Positions 35,184 to 45,581 of a DNA stretch of 64,000 nucleotides are shown in pieces. Within the stretch, counting starts at the first letter, position 1. Each line of letters opens with the position of its first letter. Below the pieces are notes generated by a model. That model saw only the letters and a program-made list of their open reading frames with translations. It made no database searches and was not told the origin of the DNA. The stretch comes from Leucaena leucocephala. Its lineage: Eukaryota > Streptophyta > Magnoliopsida > Fabales > Fabaceae. The stretch covers positions 9,679,501 through 9,743,500 of the forward strand of contig CM073560.1 in the NCBI GenBank assembly GCA_037074615.1, given 5' to 3'. Both the position numbers and the translations under genes were made by a program.

Positions 35184-36479
35184 CTAACTCCGCATACCTC
35201 CCTCATCACTGAGTTGAGACAGATTTATTATCTTACTAATTATCTCATAACCCGTTATAATGACCACTTTTTTTAGATCAGAAAAGAACTCTTTATTAAT
35301 CACATCATTTACATCTAGGCATACAGTTCTTACAGCTAAGTCGCCCTTACAGCTATGGTTTTTCTTAACCATTCTTAGGGTCACCTCAGGGGAATTGGAG
35401 ACTCTGTCTGTGGTAAGGGCAAACACCTTTCCTGTTGTCTTTGGCCTAGGTATGTCAGCATTCTTAGGGTAAACTCTTGCAAAGTGGCCTTTCTCAGCAC
35501 ATTTAAAACAACTGTCTTGCCCTGCTCGACACTCCCATGTGCCATGGCTCTTTCCATATCTTTGACATCTTTGCCCTCCAGCCTGATCCTCACCGTGATC
35601 AGTCCCCTGCCAAAACTGTTGCCTCTTTTTCTTGTTCTTATTATTATTGGCTTCATAACTTGAGCTATCTCCTAGAGTGCTCCTAGCCAATGCTTCTTTT
35701 CCTCTTACCTCCGACTTAGCCACTTCCTTGCTCCTCACGCTGTTCCCGGTAGTTGCATGGTTGTTCATACTTCTTTCTGTCAACCTGCAGACTTCTACCG
35801 CTCTATTGAACTGCGTAAGTTGCTAAGGAATTATCCTTTCCTTTAGGGCACTGCTCAGGCCCTCCACTAATCTCTTTGTCAACCATTCTTCGTCTTCCAT
35901 TCTTCTAAGGTACGTAAAATAGTTCGACAATCGGAGATACTTAGCCAAATACTCATCAAATGGCTCTTTCTCTCCTTGCTTCAAAGTAAGGAACTCAACT
36001 TCCTTCTCATCCCTCACTGACTGAGGAAAGTATTTTTCCCTAAATTGTCCTAGAAACACTTCCCATGTAACTGGAATTCCTTTCCCTTATAGAATAAGCT
36101 CAGTGTTCCTCCACCATCTTCGCGCATCCCTTTCTAGTTTGAAGATGGCCATCTGGGCTTTTCTTCCTAATGGGCAGTCCAGCACCTCAAAAATCATCTC
36201 TAGCTGATCTATACAATCTTCAGCTACTTGGATGTCAAACGTCCCCTTAAACGCCGGAGGATTATACTTATGAAACTATGTCATCCATTGCTAAATACTA
36301 TTAGGATCTGCTACAGGATCCTCTATTCTCGACTGCTCATTATTTAGAGGAACTCGCGATATCCCTTCTGCTAGTCTTTCAGGGGTCTGCAATTGATTAA
36401 CTATAGCTATAAGGGTAGCTATAGTTGCATCTCTTTCCTGATCTCGGTGGACTTGTTCCGCCCTCATTTCTTCCATCAT
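35184..36479 (-). pseudogene. Gag of the gag-only gypsy element
   Basis: Three pieces in a single minus-strand frame (36291-36479, 35823-36059, 35184-35783) are separated by in-frame stops, without frameshift. In order: a charged start (MMEEMRAEQVHRDQERD), the capsid-like retrotransposon gag domain (GQFREKYFPQSVRDEKEVEFLTL, YLAKYLRLSNYF), a basic region, and a zinc knuckle CFKCAEKGHFARVYP whose last Cys is Tyr, with a degenerate CQRYGKSHGTWEC before it. It ends soon after FALTTDR, where chromovirus protease normally begins. The protein would package RNA in a Ty3/gypsy particle. Confidence 0.92.
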
Positions 36480-36792
36480 CCTTTGCTGCTAATCTAGCCT
36501 AGCAAGGATGACTCGCATAGGGTCTACCTCATTGGAGTTGCCAGCTTCCTCTATGTGTGGCTCCTCCTCTCGAGTTCTACGTCCTCATCTCGTGCTCACC
36601 ATCTTTATTCCCTTGTCAATCAGAAAAGAAAAGTGAACACATTAATATCATACTACCTACTCATCTAGGAGCTTCACCTCCACTGGGCTTTTCTAAACCT
36701 CTATATACTCTGACTCATGAACAGAGCGTTCTATCTAGTGCCAGGTCCTCATGCTTTGAGCCAGAATCCTTTCTTCTATGCCAGAACCTATT

Positions 36793-36804
36793 GCTCTGAT
36801 ACCA
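36793..36804 (-). other. Primer-binding site of the gag-only element
   Basis: The minus strand reads TGGTATCAGAGC, an exact initiator tRNA-Met primer site, three bases inside the 5' LTR. Confidence 0.94.
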
Positions 36805-36807
36805 AAA

Positions 36808-37638
36808 TGAAATATCCTCCCTTAGACCCCTCATAGTACACTTACAGAAGTGATATTAGCTTAATTATATCTTAACTTAAGCCTAGAAATTAAAATTTCT
36901 GTATTAAGCTGGATTATCCAGCATCATTTCCTCTATCTACTGGTGAAATTTGGGACTGAAATGCTTCCGGACAGTTCTAAGTCACTTCTGGCTCAACTTT
37001 CCATAATTACCATTTTGCCCCTGGAAACTTTTTTTCTTTTCAATTAAGTCCCTTAACTTTCCATAATTCTTACATACTCATAGAGACCTCATATGCATAT
37101 TTCACAGTTCAGTGAAATGATCAGCATAATTTTCTCTATTTTCTGGTAAAATATGGTACTTATCGGCTACTAGCCCGATCTTTCCCATAATTACGATTAC
37201 GCCCCTGAATTCTCTTTCTAACATCTTTACTTATCTTCTTATCCTGCATCTTAAGTTCTAGAAATTCTCTTTCAACAACTCATCCCCTGAACTCTTCGGG
37301 AGTCATTGTTAATTGAAAGGCTCGACAACCCACCCATATCAGGTTATCTTACTCAGGAGCCAGCCCATATCTAGCTACCTGCAGAATTCCAAGGCTTAAG
37401 ACTTAGGATGTTACTTGCATTCCTCTTTTTGAATCTAGGTGAACTGTCCCTATTCTGTAGGTCAAAGACTTAACTTATCTTTAAATCCTGAGGAACTTAG
37501 CTCATCCCTCGGATTCCTACAAAATATAGGTAAGTGATCTGCCCATATCAGATTACTACCCTGAGACTACGGGTTTAATAGCCTGCCCATATCAGACTAC
37601 CTCCTAGTTCTCCTAGACCCAAAAATTGGGATGTTACA
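36808..37638 (-). repeat. 5' LTR of the gag-only element
   Basis: The 831-bp partner of 34095-34925 is followed by the duplication CATTA at 37639-37643. Confidence 0.95.
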
Positions 37639-38374
37639 CATTACACAATGTTAACACTTTCACAAGCAAGCACAAGTATTTACATTAATACATGCATGTT
37701 TAGTACTGTTTGCTACTGAGATTTTCTTATAAATCTCACCCCCTCCATGTAATTCCAATCCTAATAGGTTTATGAATGATGAAATAGGATGAAGAAGCAT
37801 GAAGAGGAGTTAGGATTGGTTAATGTAATTGTTATATGTGGTTATGTGAAGAATTTGTATATGTAATGTTGCTATATGACCAATCTAAGCAGTGATGGTC
37901 ATGATGTAATGGAAAATAGTAAATGAAGATATAAATGTATAAAATTTTACAGAAATTTAGTTAACATGTCAAGCTTCATTTTGACACCAAGAACGCCTTA
38001 TTTCGATGTATGTACAAAGAGAATGAATTTTTCAAAGTCAGGGACCAGAATATGTTTTTAGAATTTTTCACCAAATGAACAGTAATATTTAATGATTAAA
38101 ATTTATTAATTGGCTAATCATTTGGTCAGGAACTTATTTTTTCCTTAAACTTCAAGATGTTAGCTTCGAGTAGAATTTTTGAACCACTTTATTTCGATTT
38201 TTATAGAATTAATTATGATTTTTTAAAGTTTATCGCCTAATCTAGAATGCCATATGAACAGTAATTCACTAAAAGTAAAAATTCCAGATTTAGGTAATGG
38301 ACTTCAAGGGTCATGTAAGTAGTTCTAAATGCTACCAAATGGTCCCTAAGACGTACAAAAATAAGGATGTTACA

Positions 38375-38584
38375 CAAAGCAAAACTACACACACACGAGA
38401 ATATGATCCTGATCACCTTCCCTTTGTTTCTTTCGTACGTGTATATATGATGGGAGGAGTAGGATACCTATGTAACTGCCCACTCCCTCATTTTTCTCCT
38501 TTTCAAAATTAAATTGTTCCCTTCAACAGAGCTCCTCAGATTTGGGCTTAATCCACCATGAGTGGACTGGCCCATTTCCTAACA
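38375..38584 (-). repeat. Copia-2 5' LTR, outer part
   Basis: It matches 21336-21525 and ends CCTAACA, followed by the target duplication ATAAT. Confidence 0.92.
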
Positions 38585-38589
38585 ATAAT

Positions 38590-39031
38590 TTAAAAAAAAA
38601 TCATACTAAACATATCAAATGACAACAATAGACGTTATATTTTATGGGTAAAAGAAAATTATTTTATAGTACTAAACAATAGATTGAGATAACGCCATCA
38701 TCTCTAACCAATAATTGTTTGAATAACCACAAAAAATAAAATTTAGATTTTTTTCTACTGAGAAATTAAATTTAGATTAAAAAATGTTTTGGTAGAAATT
38801 TTAAAATATTAAAAATTTCATTCAAAAATTGATTTTTGGATTTAAATAAATAAACATATATTTTTTAAAAAAAATAAGAGGAATAACAAAAATCTTCAAG
38901 TTTTACAATGCTTTCAATGGCCAATTCAACTAAAAAGAAAAAACTTAAATTGTTAGTGGAAACTCATGTATAGCTTTATTATAATCTCTGACAAATACAA
39001 AACACAAATTTACTCTTAGTGGTAAGATTAG
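38590..39031. other. Intron sequence right of Copia-2
   Basis: AT-rich and non-coding. It continues the myotubularin intron interrupted at 21147. Confidence 0.6.
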
Positions 39032-39081
39032 CTGTTTTGTATGAGGTCTGAAACCAAAAACATTAATTCTCATATCCTTTC
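39032..39081 (-). pseudogene. MTM: MTM exon remnant with lost donor (GKDMRINVFGFRPHTKQ)
   Basis: The 50-bp exon follows acceptor CATTCAG. It ends ACAAAACAG, after which the expected GT is CT (39031-39030). It joins perfectly in phase to RRAIFEAL at 19041, giving the family's GFRPRTKQRRAIFEALLRL junction. Confidence 0.92.
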
Positions 39082-39880
39082 CTGAATGAAGAAGAGGTAA
39101 TGTAAGTAATCTAACTGCACAACCAGACCCAGATAAGAAATTAAACATGGTATAAGAAAACAGACACCCCAATCACAAGCATTTAATGGTTTAACATACC
39201 AACATTGCTGGGGATGAAGAGATAAGTAAATAACAATTGAAAAACTAGATTCTATATTCCATTTTAACATAGTAAAACACACTATTGAACTTCAAGACTA
39301 CTATAAAAAAATTTCAAATTTGCAAATGTCATCACCACAAAAAAATGGAGGATAGCATATTCTTCAAAAAACACTAAAAGAATATATTGTTTAAGAAAAA
39401 TATTAAACATTTTAGGAAAATGAACTTTTATCACTGATGGATTTATATTCACTGTACAAGGGGATTATATATGCGCAAGTTAAGAAGTAAAAAAGCAAAA
39501 ACTATAGCTAACAAATCTCCCTATAATTAAAAAAATATTAGCCCCAAACAACCTTCAGAGAAAAAATATCTCTCCAATTCTCCTCAATATTGGTCAGGGA
39601 AACATCCTTAAGGGACACCATGGAAGAACTATCATGAAAGAAAATTGTATTATCATACTGCTCCAATTAAATACACCAAATAACATCATGAACACCATGA
39701 TCTTGCCTCAAGCTATGAAATTATTGGGTAAAAACAGCGAAATTAAAAGTACATACCATTTCTCACTGAAAACTTCAAACAATCAGATCTAAAATGTGGT
39801 GGCTAGCTTACACACAGAGCGAGACAAGACGTTTACTTTATGGTGACCATAGTTGCAAATAGTGATAGTAAAAATAGTGT
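39082..39880. other. Intron sequence
   Basis: AT-rich non-coding sequence between exon 39032-39081 and a miniature repeat. No further feature is recognised. Confidence 0.5.
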
Positions 39881-40235
39881 GTGTTTGGATAAATTTTTAG
39901 AAAAGGGTTTATAAAAAAACAAGACTTTTGGGTAGCTTTTAGAAAAGAGGTTATAAAAAATAAGTGATTCTAAATAAATGAGTATTTGGATAGTTATTTC
40001 TAAAAGGACTCTTGTAATTGAAAAATTACAAAAAATGGTATAATTTTATTAAAAGTATGAGAGAAGAGAGAGGGGAGAGGGTAAAAAAGAGAGATGAGAG
40101 ATGAGATAGGAGAGATGGTAGAGAAACCCTTTTGAACAAATATGGTTATTTATTTTAAAATTTTCTCAAATCAAGATTTTGCCCAAAAGGGCTTTTAAAA
40201 TCATGATTTCCATGGAAACCAAACAGGCCCACAGT
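39881..40235. mobile_element. Miniature repeat with GTGTGTTTGG / CCAAACA ends
   Basis: The left edge GTGTGTTTGGATAA and right edge AACCAAACAGGCCC are short inverted ends. Inside are GAGAGATGAGAGATG-type purine repeats and inverted pieces (AAAAGGGTTT, AAAAGGGCTTTT). It is similar in style to 8020-8560. The target duplication was not resolved. Confidence 0.55.
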
Positions 40236-40811
40236 GTAGTTGTAGAAAATAGGGAAAGATCCCTAAATGCTATAGCACATAACACTGTTCATTTGCCATT
40301 CAATTGATCCGCATTCAATATTAAATATAAATTCAAAATGCAGCCATATGGAAATTAGAAATGCTAGACTCTCATAGAAGACATTATAATCATTCAAAGT
40401 AAAATTTAAATAACATTCTCCTTACCTCAGAAACAGTTTTTACTTTATTCTCTTAAAACAAATTCTTCTTTCATAAAAAACTAAATAAAAGCTTGGACAT
40501 GAAACATCAAACAATTATATCAAAGATTAGGCTGTCATTGCACATTCAACAATCCAGAAATTGAAAGAAAAAACAAACACTTCCTTGCTTCAGAAATTGG
40601 ACATACGAGTCTTTGCAAGAAATTTAGGCCAGCCACTGCTTTCCCAGCAGTGATCACATCTGGGATGGTGACAGACAGGGCCTGCACTCTTCCCATGAGA
40701 AAAGAGAAATAGAGAGCAGTTTCTAATAAATTGATGGCTCGCAGCACTGTCATGATTGCTGAATTTTTCTTACAATACTATCAATCAAGAGAAAGTTATT
40801 TAAAAGCTTAC

Positions 40812-40881
40812 CGATGACTTGGAGAAATCTTTCTGATGGTATTTTGTCCAACTGACGAAGAGCTGATTGAGTCTTCACAGC
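40812..40881 (-). pseudogene. MTM: MTM exon remnant (RQLDKIPSERFLQVIG)
   Basis: The 70-bp exon follows CACTTTAG and ends ATCG before GTAAGC, phase 1. It reads AVKTQSALRQLDKIPSERFLQVI and continues in phase to GKDMRINVF. Confidence 0.9.
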
Positions 40882-40968
40882 CTAAAGTGGCAAAGAGCAA
40901 TAGATGATAAATATTACACACTATCTAAAGTGGCAAAGAGCAATAGATGATAAATATTACACACTAAC
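40882..40968. repeat. 43-bp tandem duplication covering a splice acceptor
   Basis: CTAAAGTGGCAAAGAGCAAT and the following 23 bases occur twice in direct succession (40882 and 40925). The exon's acceptor and part of its upstream intron are therefore duplicated. Confidence 0.92.
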
Positions 40969-41151
40969 AGATTTAATGGGTTTACAACACTGATATAAAT
41001 GCATTTCATATGCTTTACAAAATTAACTGATAAAACTCTGCAATTTCTGTATGATTTATAATATAAAAGCTGAATACCTCTGTAACCAAAGAGAAAAACT
41101 GAGGGAAAATGCAAGAAATTTTTAGCATGATTTGCAAGTTTATGAACTTAC

Positions 41152-41217
41152 TATCTTGGTAAACTTCTCGATTGTCGCAAGTGGAATTGTTCCAAGGGCA
41201 ATAACTTTTGTGGTTTT
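41152..41217 (-). pseudogene. MTM: MTM exon remnant, GRAM domain (VIALGTIPLATIEKFTKI)
   Basis: The 66-bp stretch is open in phase 0 and has a GTAAGT donor. VIALGTIPLATIEKF is a GRAM-domain string of plant myotubularins. The acceptor side is uncertain (GTGAG), so the exact start may differ by a few bases. Confidence 0.88.
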
Positions 41218-41885
41218 CTCACGAAAAGGTAAAAGAACAAATCAATGTGTAAACACTCAATAACATATGTAGATATATAACAAGGTGCAATATTTCAAAT
41301 GCACACATATGATAGTATAGATATGCATAAATACGCACAATTCAGCAACAGACACCCAGGAACTAAATTTATTGAGTCCTTGAACTAAGATTTGAACATA
41401 GAATTATTACAGCGAGCACTTAAAATATTAATATCACATAATTTGGAGCATCTTGACATATAACTGCAAGACCAATTGCATCTAATTTCCCGAGAGTCTT
41501 AAAAAATACATTATTATCATGGGAAAAAAAAGGATTCCAAAATACATATGACTGAAATAATCCAAACTCCAAGATCTTCACTATGTACAGTGACGTGTGG
41601 TTGAATTTATTTCAAACTCTTCCTTCTTTTTTCTAACATGTAATCACCCTTAAACATGCATTTCAACAACTTTCTTACCTGCCAATCCTAATTCACAATA
41701 CAAAACATAACAAATCAGCCGAAACTGCAGGCCACCATTTATTACATCACATCATTGCACTCCTCTTTGCATGGCAATCACATTTTTATGGAAAATAGCA
41801 AATCACAAATTCAGGACATTTCCTTCATAGTGCCCTATCAAAATTTAGATATATGACACAGGATATATTAAAATGAAATACTTAC

Positions 41886-41944
41886 CACAAATAGGAGGCA
41901 AAAATTTGTAACCATTTGTTATTAATAAGAACAATACCATATTC
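41886..41944 (-). pseudogene. MTM: MTM exon remnant, first recognisable (GIVLIN...VTNFCLLFV)
   Basis: After CTTTTAG the minus strand gives GIVLINNK and, in another frame, VTNFCLLFV before a GTAAGT donor. This is the GRAM stretch VVLV...VTNFRLLFV of the family with internal bases missing. Exons further upstream were not found. Confidence 0.65.
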
Positions 41945-42960
41945 CTAAAAGAAAAACATCATGTTCAAGATTAATCTGATGCCAAAATATACCAGCAAAA
42001 CAAAAGTAATTTAAATTTTATAGACTCATATTCTGTTAACTTAATAGTATCTAAAGGTTCACAGTGGAGAGCAAGGCCAAACATCTGTTCTTGGGTATGC
42101 TTTTATCACAATCCTTAATGAATTTTTTATGCTTTAAATAACTTATCTATATTTTGATAATTTGTATTTTCTTGTCTGCTTTTCACTTATATTCTTTTCT
42201 TGTTTATTTTACCCCCCTTTAAAACGTTGCACGTTGCTCATATCAAGCAGCATGACCATATACATGTTGCAAACCTCCACTCTGTAAGAATCATAAGTTC
42301 ATTCTCATTCATCTCATTTTGTAGCAGGAGTTGTACATAAAGCATAGTAAATAGAATATTTTTTTCTTCCTACTTATTGTGATTCACTGCATCGATCCTA
42401 GATATGTTGGTACGTCATAAGCGTTCTCTTCTTCCCTAGTTGTGGTAAGGGTTTTGAGCATTGACAACATAGCAACTTTAGAGATAGAGATATTGATTTG
42501 TTTTTTTCCCTTCCCTTTTCTTTTTATTAAGTGTTTTGAATATGGACATCCTTTCCTTAGCCTCTTTTAGGGTGAGATCTTGATTTTTCCATAATCATTG
42601 ATGTCTACTTTTTTAGCCACCAAAGAATGGTTTTCCATATACCACTAAAACGAGGTATATGCCCAGTGGTTGTAAATCTCAATTAGACATCCATGAACTC
42701 TAGTCCGTCCTTCACCTACATGAAAGGGATCCATAGCTTGTCACCCTCAACTGCTTCAAAGGCAATCGTTGTTCCACTTTATTGCGTTTTATTTTGTGGT
42801 TAAAAAAGAAAAATATCCCGTTCCTTGTTTAGGAATAAGATTCTTACAGCAAGAAAATTTGGTAGACAGGAAGAGAAAAATAAAAATAAGTGAGAAGGGA
42901 ACCTTTAATATGTAGCACATGCTTACAAAGGAGAAGAGGGCATAATTGAGGTTTTATTGC
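41945..42960. other. Sequence upstream of the first MTM exon, nothing recognised
   Basis: AT-rich without a convincing frame. The start codon exon and promoter of the myotubularin gene would be expected here but are not recognisable. Confidence 0.4.
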
Positions 42961-44200
42961 AGCAAACCTTGACCGGCCATTATACTAGATGGATGTGAAA
43001 ATTGAGTTTTTGCATGGTGCATTAGAATAAGAGTTCTACATGGAAGATACCTCTTGGATTCAAAGATGAGATGTACAAGAATAAAGTCTGCAAGCTTCAC
43101 AAGTCATTATATAGCCTAAAACATTCTCCTAGAGCTTGGTTTGAATGCTTCACTAAGGCTGTACAGAAATATGGATACAGCCAGTGTCAATCTAATCATA
43201 TGTTGTTTATCAAATGATGGAAAGAAGACTATCCTGGCCGTCCATGTGGATGATATAATCATTAAAGTTGACAACCTCAGCAAAATTGGGTAACTAAAGG
43301 CTCTAATTGCATCAGAATTGAGGCGAAAGACCTTGACATTGGTACCTTGAGGTCTTGCTTGGTATGGAGGTAACACGATCCAAAAATGGCATCTCTATGT
43401 CACAAAGGAAACATACACTTGATCATCTGCAAGAAACTGTTATGCTAGGATGTAGACCAGTAGCAACTCCTATGGAACTCAATCCCAAGCTAGGCCTTTG
43501 AGAAGATTGTCCTCTTGTCAAAAAGGAACAATGCCAGCGACTAGTCAAGAAATTAATCTATCTATCCCATACTAGACCAGGCATACCTTACCCAATCAGT
43601 GTGGTAAACCAATTTTCCAGACAACCCAACAAGGATCATATGAATGATGTCTTCAGGATCCTGAAATACTTGAAATCTTAACCTCGAAAAGGTCTATTTT
43701 TCAGAAACGGAACTCCCGGAGGTGTTGAAGCATATTCTGATGTAGATTGGGCAAGGTCAGTGACTGATAAAGGTCAACTACAGGCTACTGTGCATTTATG
43801 TGGGGTGACTTGGTGACATGGAGAAATAAAAAGTAAACAGTAGTTTCAAGAAGTACAGAAGCTGAACTCCAGCACTTGCTCACAGAATATATGAAGGCTT
43901 ATTGTTTGAAAGGGTGTTTATAGAGTTGAACATTGCCTATGAAGGACCCATGAAATTCTTATGGGACAATTTGGCTACTATTGGAAGTGTAAACAATCCT
44001 ATCCATCATGATAGGATCAAAAATAGTGAAATAGATTGATACTTTACCAGAGAGAAATTTGACAGCAAGTGAGTTGAGGTGAAGTATACACCAATGAGGT
44101 TACAAATTGCATATATACTCACTAAGTCCCTAGCCAAGCCAAAGTATGAAGGCTTAATGATCAGGTTGATAATAATGAACATCTATACATCAGAATGAGA
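42961..44200 (+). pseudogene. Copia-3 reverse transcriptase and RNase H remnant
   Basis: Degenerate plus-strand pieces in shifting frames read MDVKIEFLHGALE, KDEMYKNKV, VCKLHKSLYSLKHSPRAWF, LVKKLIYLSHTRPGIPYPISVV, GGVEAYSDVDWARSVTDKGQ and LTKSLAKPKYEGL. These are the end of copia RT through RNase H. Stops are frequent. A purine tract GAATGAGAGG at about 44195 followed by TGTGTTTAAT may mark the former 3' LTR. No LTR pair was found, so this is a solitary fragment, older than the other copia elements. Confidence 0.88.
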
Positions 44201-44675
44201 GGTGTGTTTAATAGAGGAGTCTTAGGGTCATTTATATAGCTTTTAGGAGTGAGTCCTGTTGATGTGGATCTCTCACTGATTGACTCTTCAAAAGATAATG
44301 ATAATCTCTATTTATCTTCAGAGATAATATTTTTTAACTCAAATATCCTATAAACAATTCAAATAAAAAGTAAAAGGATAAAAGAGATCAAATAATTAAT
44401 AAGAAAATAGGAAAAGATACCACATTTATCTATTATCCTTTAATTAAAATCAAATGTTAAATATTTGAGGAATTATCTTTTAATTAATTCAAATGATATT
44501 GAATTAATATAATATAACATAATACTAATATAATATAATATTATATTAAATTAATGAATTAATATAATATAATATAATATTAATATATTATAATACAATA
44601 TAATATTATATTAATAGTATCCTTCCTTATGGATATAATATAATATAATTTTGTAGTAGTTGATGTGGGCTATAG
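44201..44675. other. Possible LTR remnant and TATAA-rich tract
   Basis: After a possible LTR start the sequence becomes an AT-only tract (44495-44650) of repeated TAATATAATATAA words. No coding content. Confidence 0.5.
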
Positions 44676-45581
44676 TGTAACACTTTACTTTCGAATGCCT
44701 TAAGGACTATTCAATAGTATTTAGAACCACTTAAACATCTATTGAAGTTCAATTACAAAAACTAGAATTTCCAAGTCCATGGGTACTGTTCGTTTGGTAT
44801 TTCCAGATTTGGCGACGAACTTAAAAAAATCATAATTAATTCTAAAAAATCGAAATGAAGTAGCTAAAATAACATAATGAATTTTAAAGGAAAAATAATT
44901 CTCAGACCAAATGCTCAACCAATTAATACAGTTGTTGGCATCAAAGTTTACTATTCATTTGTCAATTTATGGAAAACAGTTTCTGATCCCTAACTTTGAA
45001 AAATTTGCTCTTTTTGTAAAGACATCAAATAAGGCATTCTTGGTGTCAAAATGAAGCTTGACATGTTAACTAGGTACTAGTAATTTATTGTACTTTTATT
45101 CAATCATTAACTATTTTTAATTATAGCTCAAAGTTCATAGCTTAAATCTGAATATTGCTCATAAACAAAAATTCTAGCAACTAACTTTACATACATATAC
45201 ATATAAACCATGCAACTATTTCCTATTTCTTCTTCATGCATCTTCATCTTCTTCCTCATGTGAAGTTCCTGCTGTGATTGTATTGATATAGAATGGGTGA
45301 GATTTCTGAGAAAATCTCAGTAGCAAACGGATATCATACAATGTATGCAACTACATGATTGATGTTAATATTTGTGCACTTAATGATCGTGCTTGCATAA
45401 TGATAACTTTACATGCTTCCATGTTTCTATAATTATAACATATGGCCATAGTATAAAAAGAAATAAAGCATTACTCAATCATACATGCTTCACATAATGA
45501 AAGTAAGCATTCAACACATAAAACATATAAGTCATATAAGCATACAAGTAGGTAAGTTCACTACCTCTATTCCTTGCCTTT

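Larger units (their letters stand above)
34095..37638 (-). mobile_element. Gag-only long-terminal-repeat element, TSD CATTA
   Basis: Two 831-bp LTRs (34095-34925 and 36808-37638, TGAAACATCC/TGAAATATCC...GGATGTTACA) flank 1882 internal bases. CATTA is duplicated at 34090-34094 and 37639-37643. On the minus strand the primer site is at 36793-36804 and the purine tract at 34926-34940. The only coding content is gag, with no protease, RT or integrase signature. The LTRs are near-identical by eye, so the insertion is fairly recent and must have used proteins of another element. The LTR is a deletion derivative of LL-5. Confidence 0.96.
31931..38374 (+). repeat. Long LTR LL-3 inside Copia-2 5' LTR, itself interrupted
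   Basis: Homology to LL-4 (inverted) and LL-2 begins at TCCCTATCTG and ends GGATGTTACA at 38374. Beyond this the Copia-2 LTR resumes (CAAAGCAAAACTAC). About 15 bases of the expected start (TGTCACATCC) are missing and no clean duplication is visible, so a small deletion affected the left junction. The gag-only element at 34095-37638 is inserted in it. A TATA box lies at 33026-33033. Confidence 0.85.
21153..38584 (-). mobile_element. Copia-2, complete Ty1/copia element swollen by nested insertions, TSD ATAAT
   Basis: The outer ends are the 373-bp 3' LTR (21153-21525) and a 5' LTR split in two (31746-31930 and 38375-38584). The duplication ATAAT flanks the whole (21148-21152 and 38585-38589). 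Primer-binding site, gag, protease, integrase, RT and RNase H follow in order on the minus strand. A solo long LTR (21998-25277) sits in the 3' non-coding part, and another long LTR (31931-38374), itself carrying a gag-only element, sits in the 5' LTR. Without them the element is roughly 7.7 kb. The insertion lies in a myotubularin intron and separates the GRAM exons from the catalytic exons. Confidence 0.95.
6546..41944 (-). pseudogene. MTM: Myotubularin-type phosphoinositide 3-phosphatase pseudogene
   Basis: Fifteen exon remnants on the minus strand read in order as the GRAM domain (39-42 kb) and the catalytic domain (19 kb to 6.5 kb) of a plant myotubularin. Family members remove the 3-phosphate of PI3P and PI(3,5)P2 on endomembranes using a CX5R cysteine loop. 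Signature strings seen include VIALGTIPLATIEKF, RRAIFEALLRLTKPARLWDL, GGWTWGG, VLVHC and ALVEKDWLAFGH. Splice phases agree from exon to exon apart from the damage. The damage is a TGA at the Trp codon of the catalytic loop, 2-nt deletions in 17711-17808 and 17503-17614, a 7-nt deletion in 7907-7984, and a lost donor at 39031. The extreme N terminus and the exons after RFGNFLCN are not found. Two introns hold complete Copia elements (9855-16285 and 21153-38584). Whether a functional copy exists elsewhere cannot be told. Confidence 0.93.

Noticed and set aside
36557..36799. 80-codon plus-strand frame in the gag-only element
   Set aside because: Antisense to the element leader next to its primer site; no protein similarity recognised.
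34095..37638. A simple solo LTR or segmental duplication
   Set aside because: Primer site, purine tract, gag and matching CATTA duplications show a complete two-LTR element.
44495..44650. Possible centromeric or origin-like AT tract
   Set aside because: It is a short run of TAATATAA words without higher-order array structure; simple low-complexity DNA explains it.
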